DNA from: Chitinispirillaceae bacterium
Lineage (GTDB): Bacteria; Fibrobacterota; Chitinivibrionia; Chitinivibrionales; Chitinispirillaceae
Assembly (NCBI GenBank): GCA_016929595.1
Contig: JAFGIN010000027.1
Span: 111,705-175,704, forward strand
Reading direction: 5' to 3'
DNA length: 64,000 nt
Of the stretch, positions 63,926 to 64,000 are shown piece by piece. Below the pieces are notes generated by a model, which was not told where the DNA came from, did not search any database, and saw nothing but the letters and a program-made list of their open reading frames with translations. The stretch's first letter is position 1. Each line of letters starts with the position of its first letter. A program made the translations under genes and the position numbers.

Positions 63926-64000
63926 TCACGATATTTCATTCAAGAAACGAGCAATCTTTGGTAAAACAGGCCGTTCATATTCAGCAATGTTGAAATTCAG
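63926..64000 (-). CDS. Possible C-terminal fragment of a gene entering from the right
   Basis: The minus strand reads 24 codons then TGA: NIAEYERPVLPKIARFLNEIS at the end. It is open to the window edge. Too short to identify a family. Confidence 0.3.
   Translation of the reverse strand: MNFNIAEYERPVLPKIARFLNEIS

Overview
This window looks like a chromosomal segment of a plant-polysaccharide-degrading member of the Fibrobacterota (Fibrobacter/Chitinispirillum-like). The main reasons are three paralogues of the TIGR02147/DUF4423 regulator family, a Fib_succ_major (TIGR02145) domain lipoprotein, a lichenase with the circular permutation known from Fibrobacter succinogenes, and many secreted proteins ending in a type IX secretion (Por) tail-like domain (pattern IxDLSGKxV ... 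G-x-Y-x-V-x-I). The sequence is moderately AT-rich, most strongly between genes. These assignments come from reading motifs; no database search was run.

Left third (1-24.5 kb): a carbohydrate-degradation and surface-protein region. In order: a GntR-type regulator fragment; permuted GH16 beta-glucanase; CE1-type esterase; a Spy-like protein / ECF sigma / anti-sigma operon with a readable ECF-type promoter; a CotH-like lipoprotein; a TolB/CxxCH/TPR hybrid; GH11 xylanase; a tandem DUF3237 protein; a beta-helix lipoprotein; an SGNH esterase; a TIGR02147 regulator overlapping a DUF2341/LamG lipoprotein; then a PL9 pectate lyase (split by a one-base frameshift) next to a GH74 xyloglucanase. Together these would attack mixed-linkage glucan, xylan, pectin and xyloglucan.

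Middle (24.5-46.5 kb): a decayed serine-hydrolase remnant, a second TIGR02147 plus lipoprotein pair, the Fib_succ_major lipoprotein, a DEAD-box helicase, a 1002-residue hybrid histidine kinase, tRNA-Arg(ACG), an M23/LysM endopeptidase, RidA, a third TIGR02147 unit followed by two surface proteins, a DUF6132 membrane peptide, a MarR regulator with a radical SAM/SPASM enzyme, and a CE12-like acetylesterase.

Right third (46.7-64 kb): a mostly plus-strand run with a 59-residue membrane protein, a GT39-like glycosyltransferase, a YIP1 protein, a UDP-sugar pyrophosphorylase-like enzyme, a Kelch/PKD-like surface protein, an arginine-deiminase-fold protein with altered catalytic residues, an AI-2E family transporter and a double-length ThyX-like protein; then a Kef-type antiporter fused to a PTS EIIA domain, a PD-(D/E)XK (Rpn/transposase-type) nuclease, and a beta-helix protein. 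Intergenic DNA carries several repeat families (degenerate ~85-125 bp elements, a possible MITE pair, REP-like palindromes, short tandem repeats).

The most system-like signal is the threefold recurrence of a cytoplasmic TIGR02147 regulator directly upstream of an exported lipoprotein gene.
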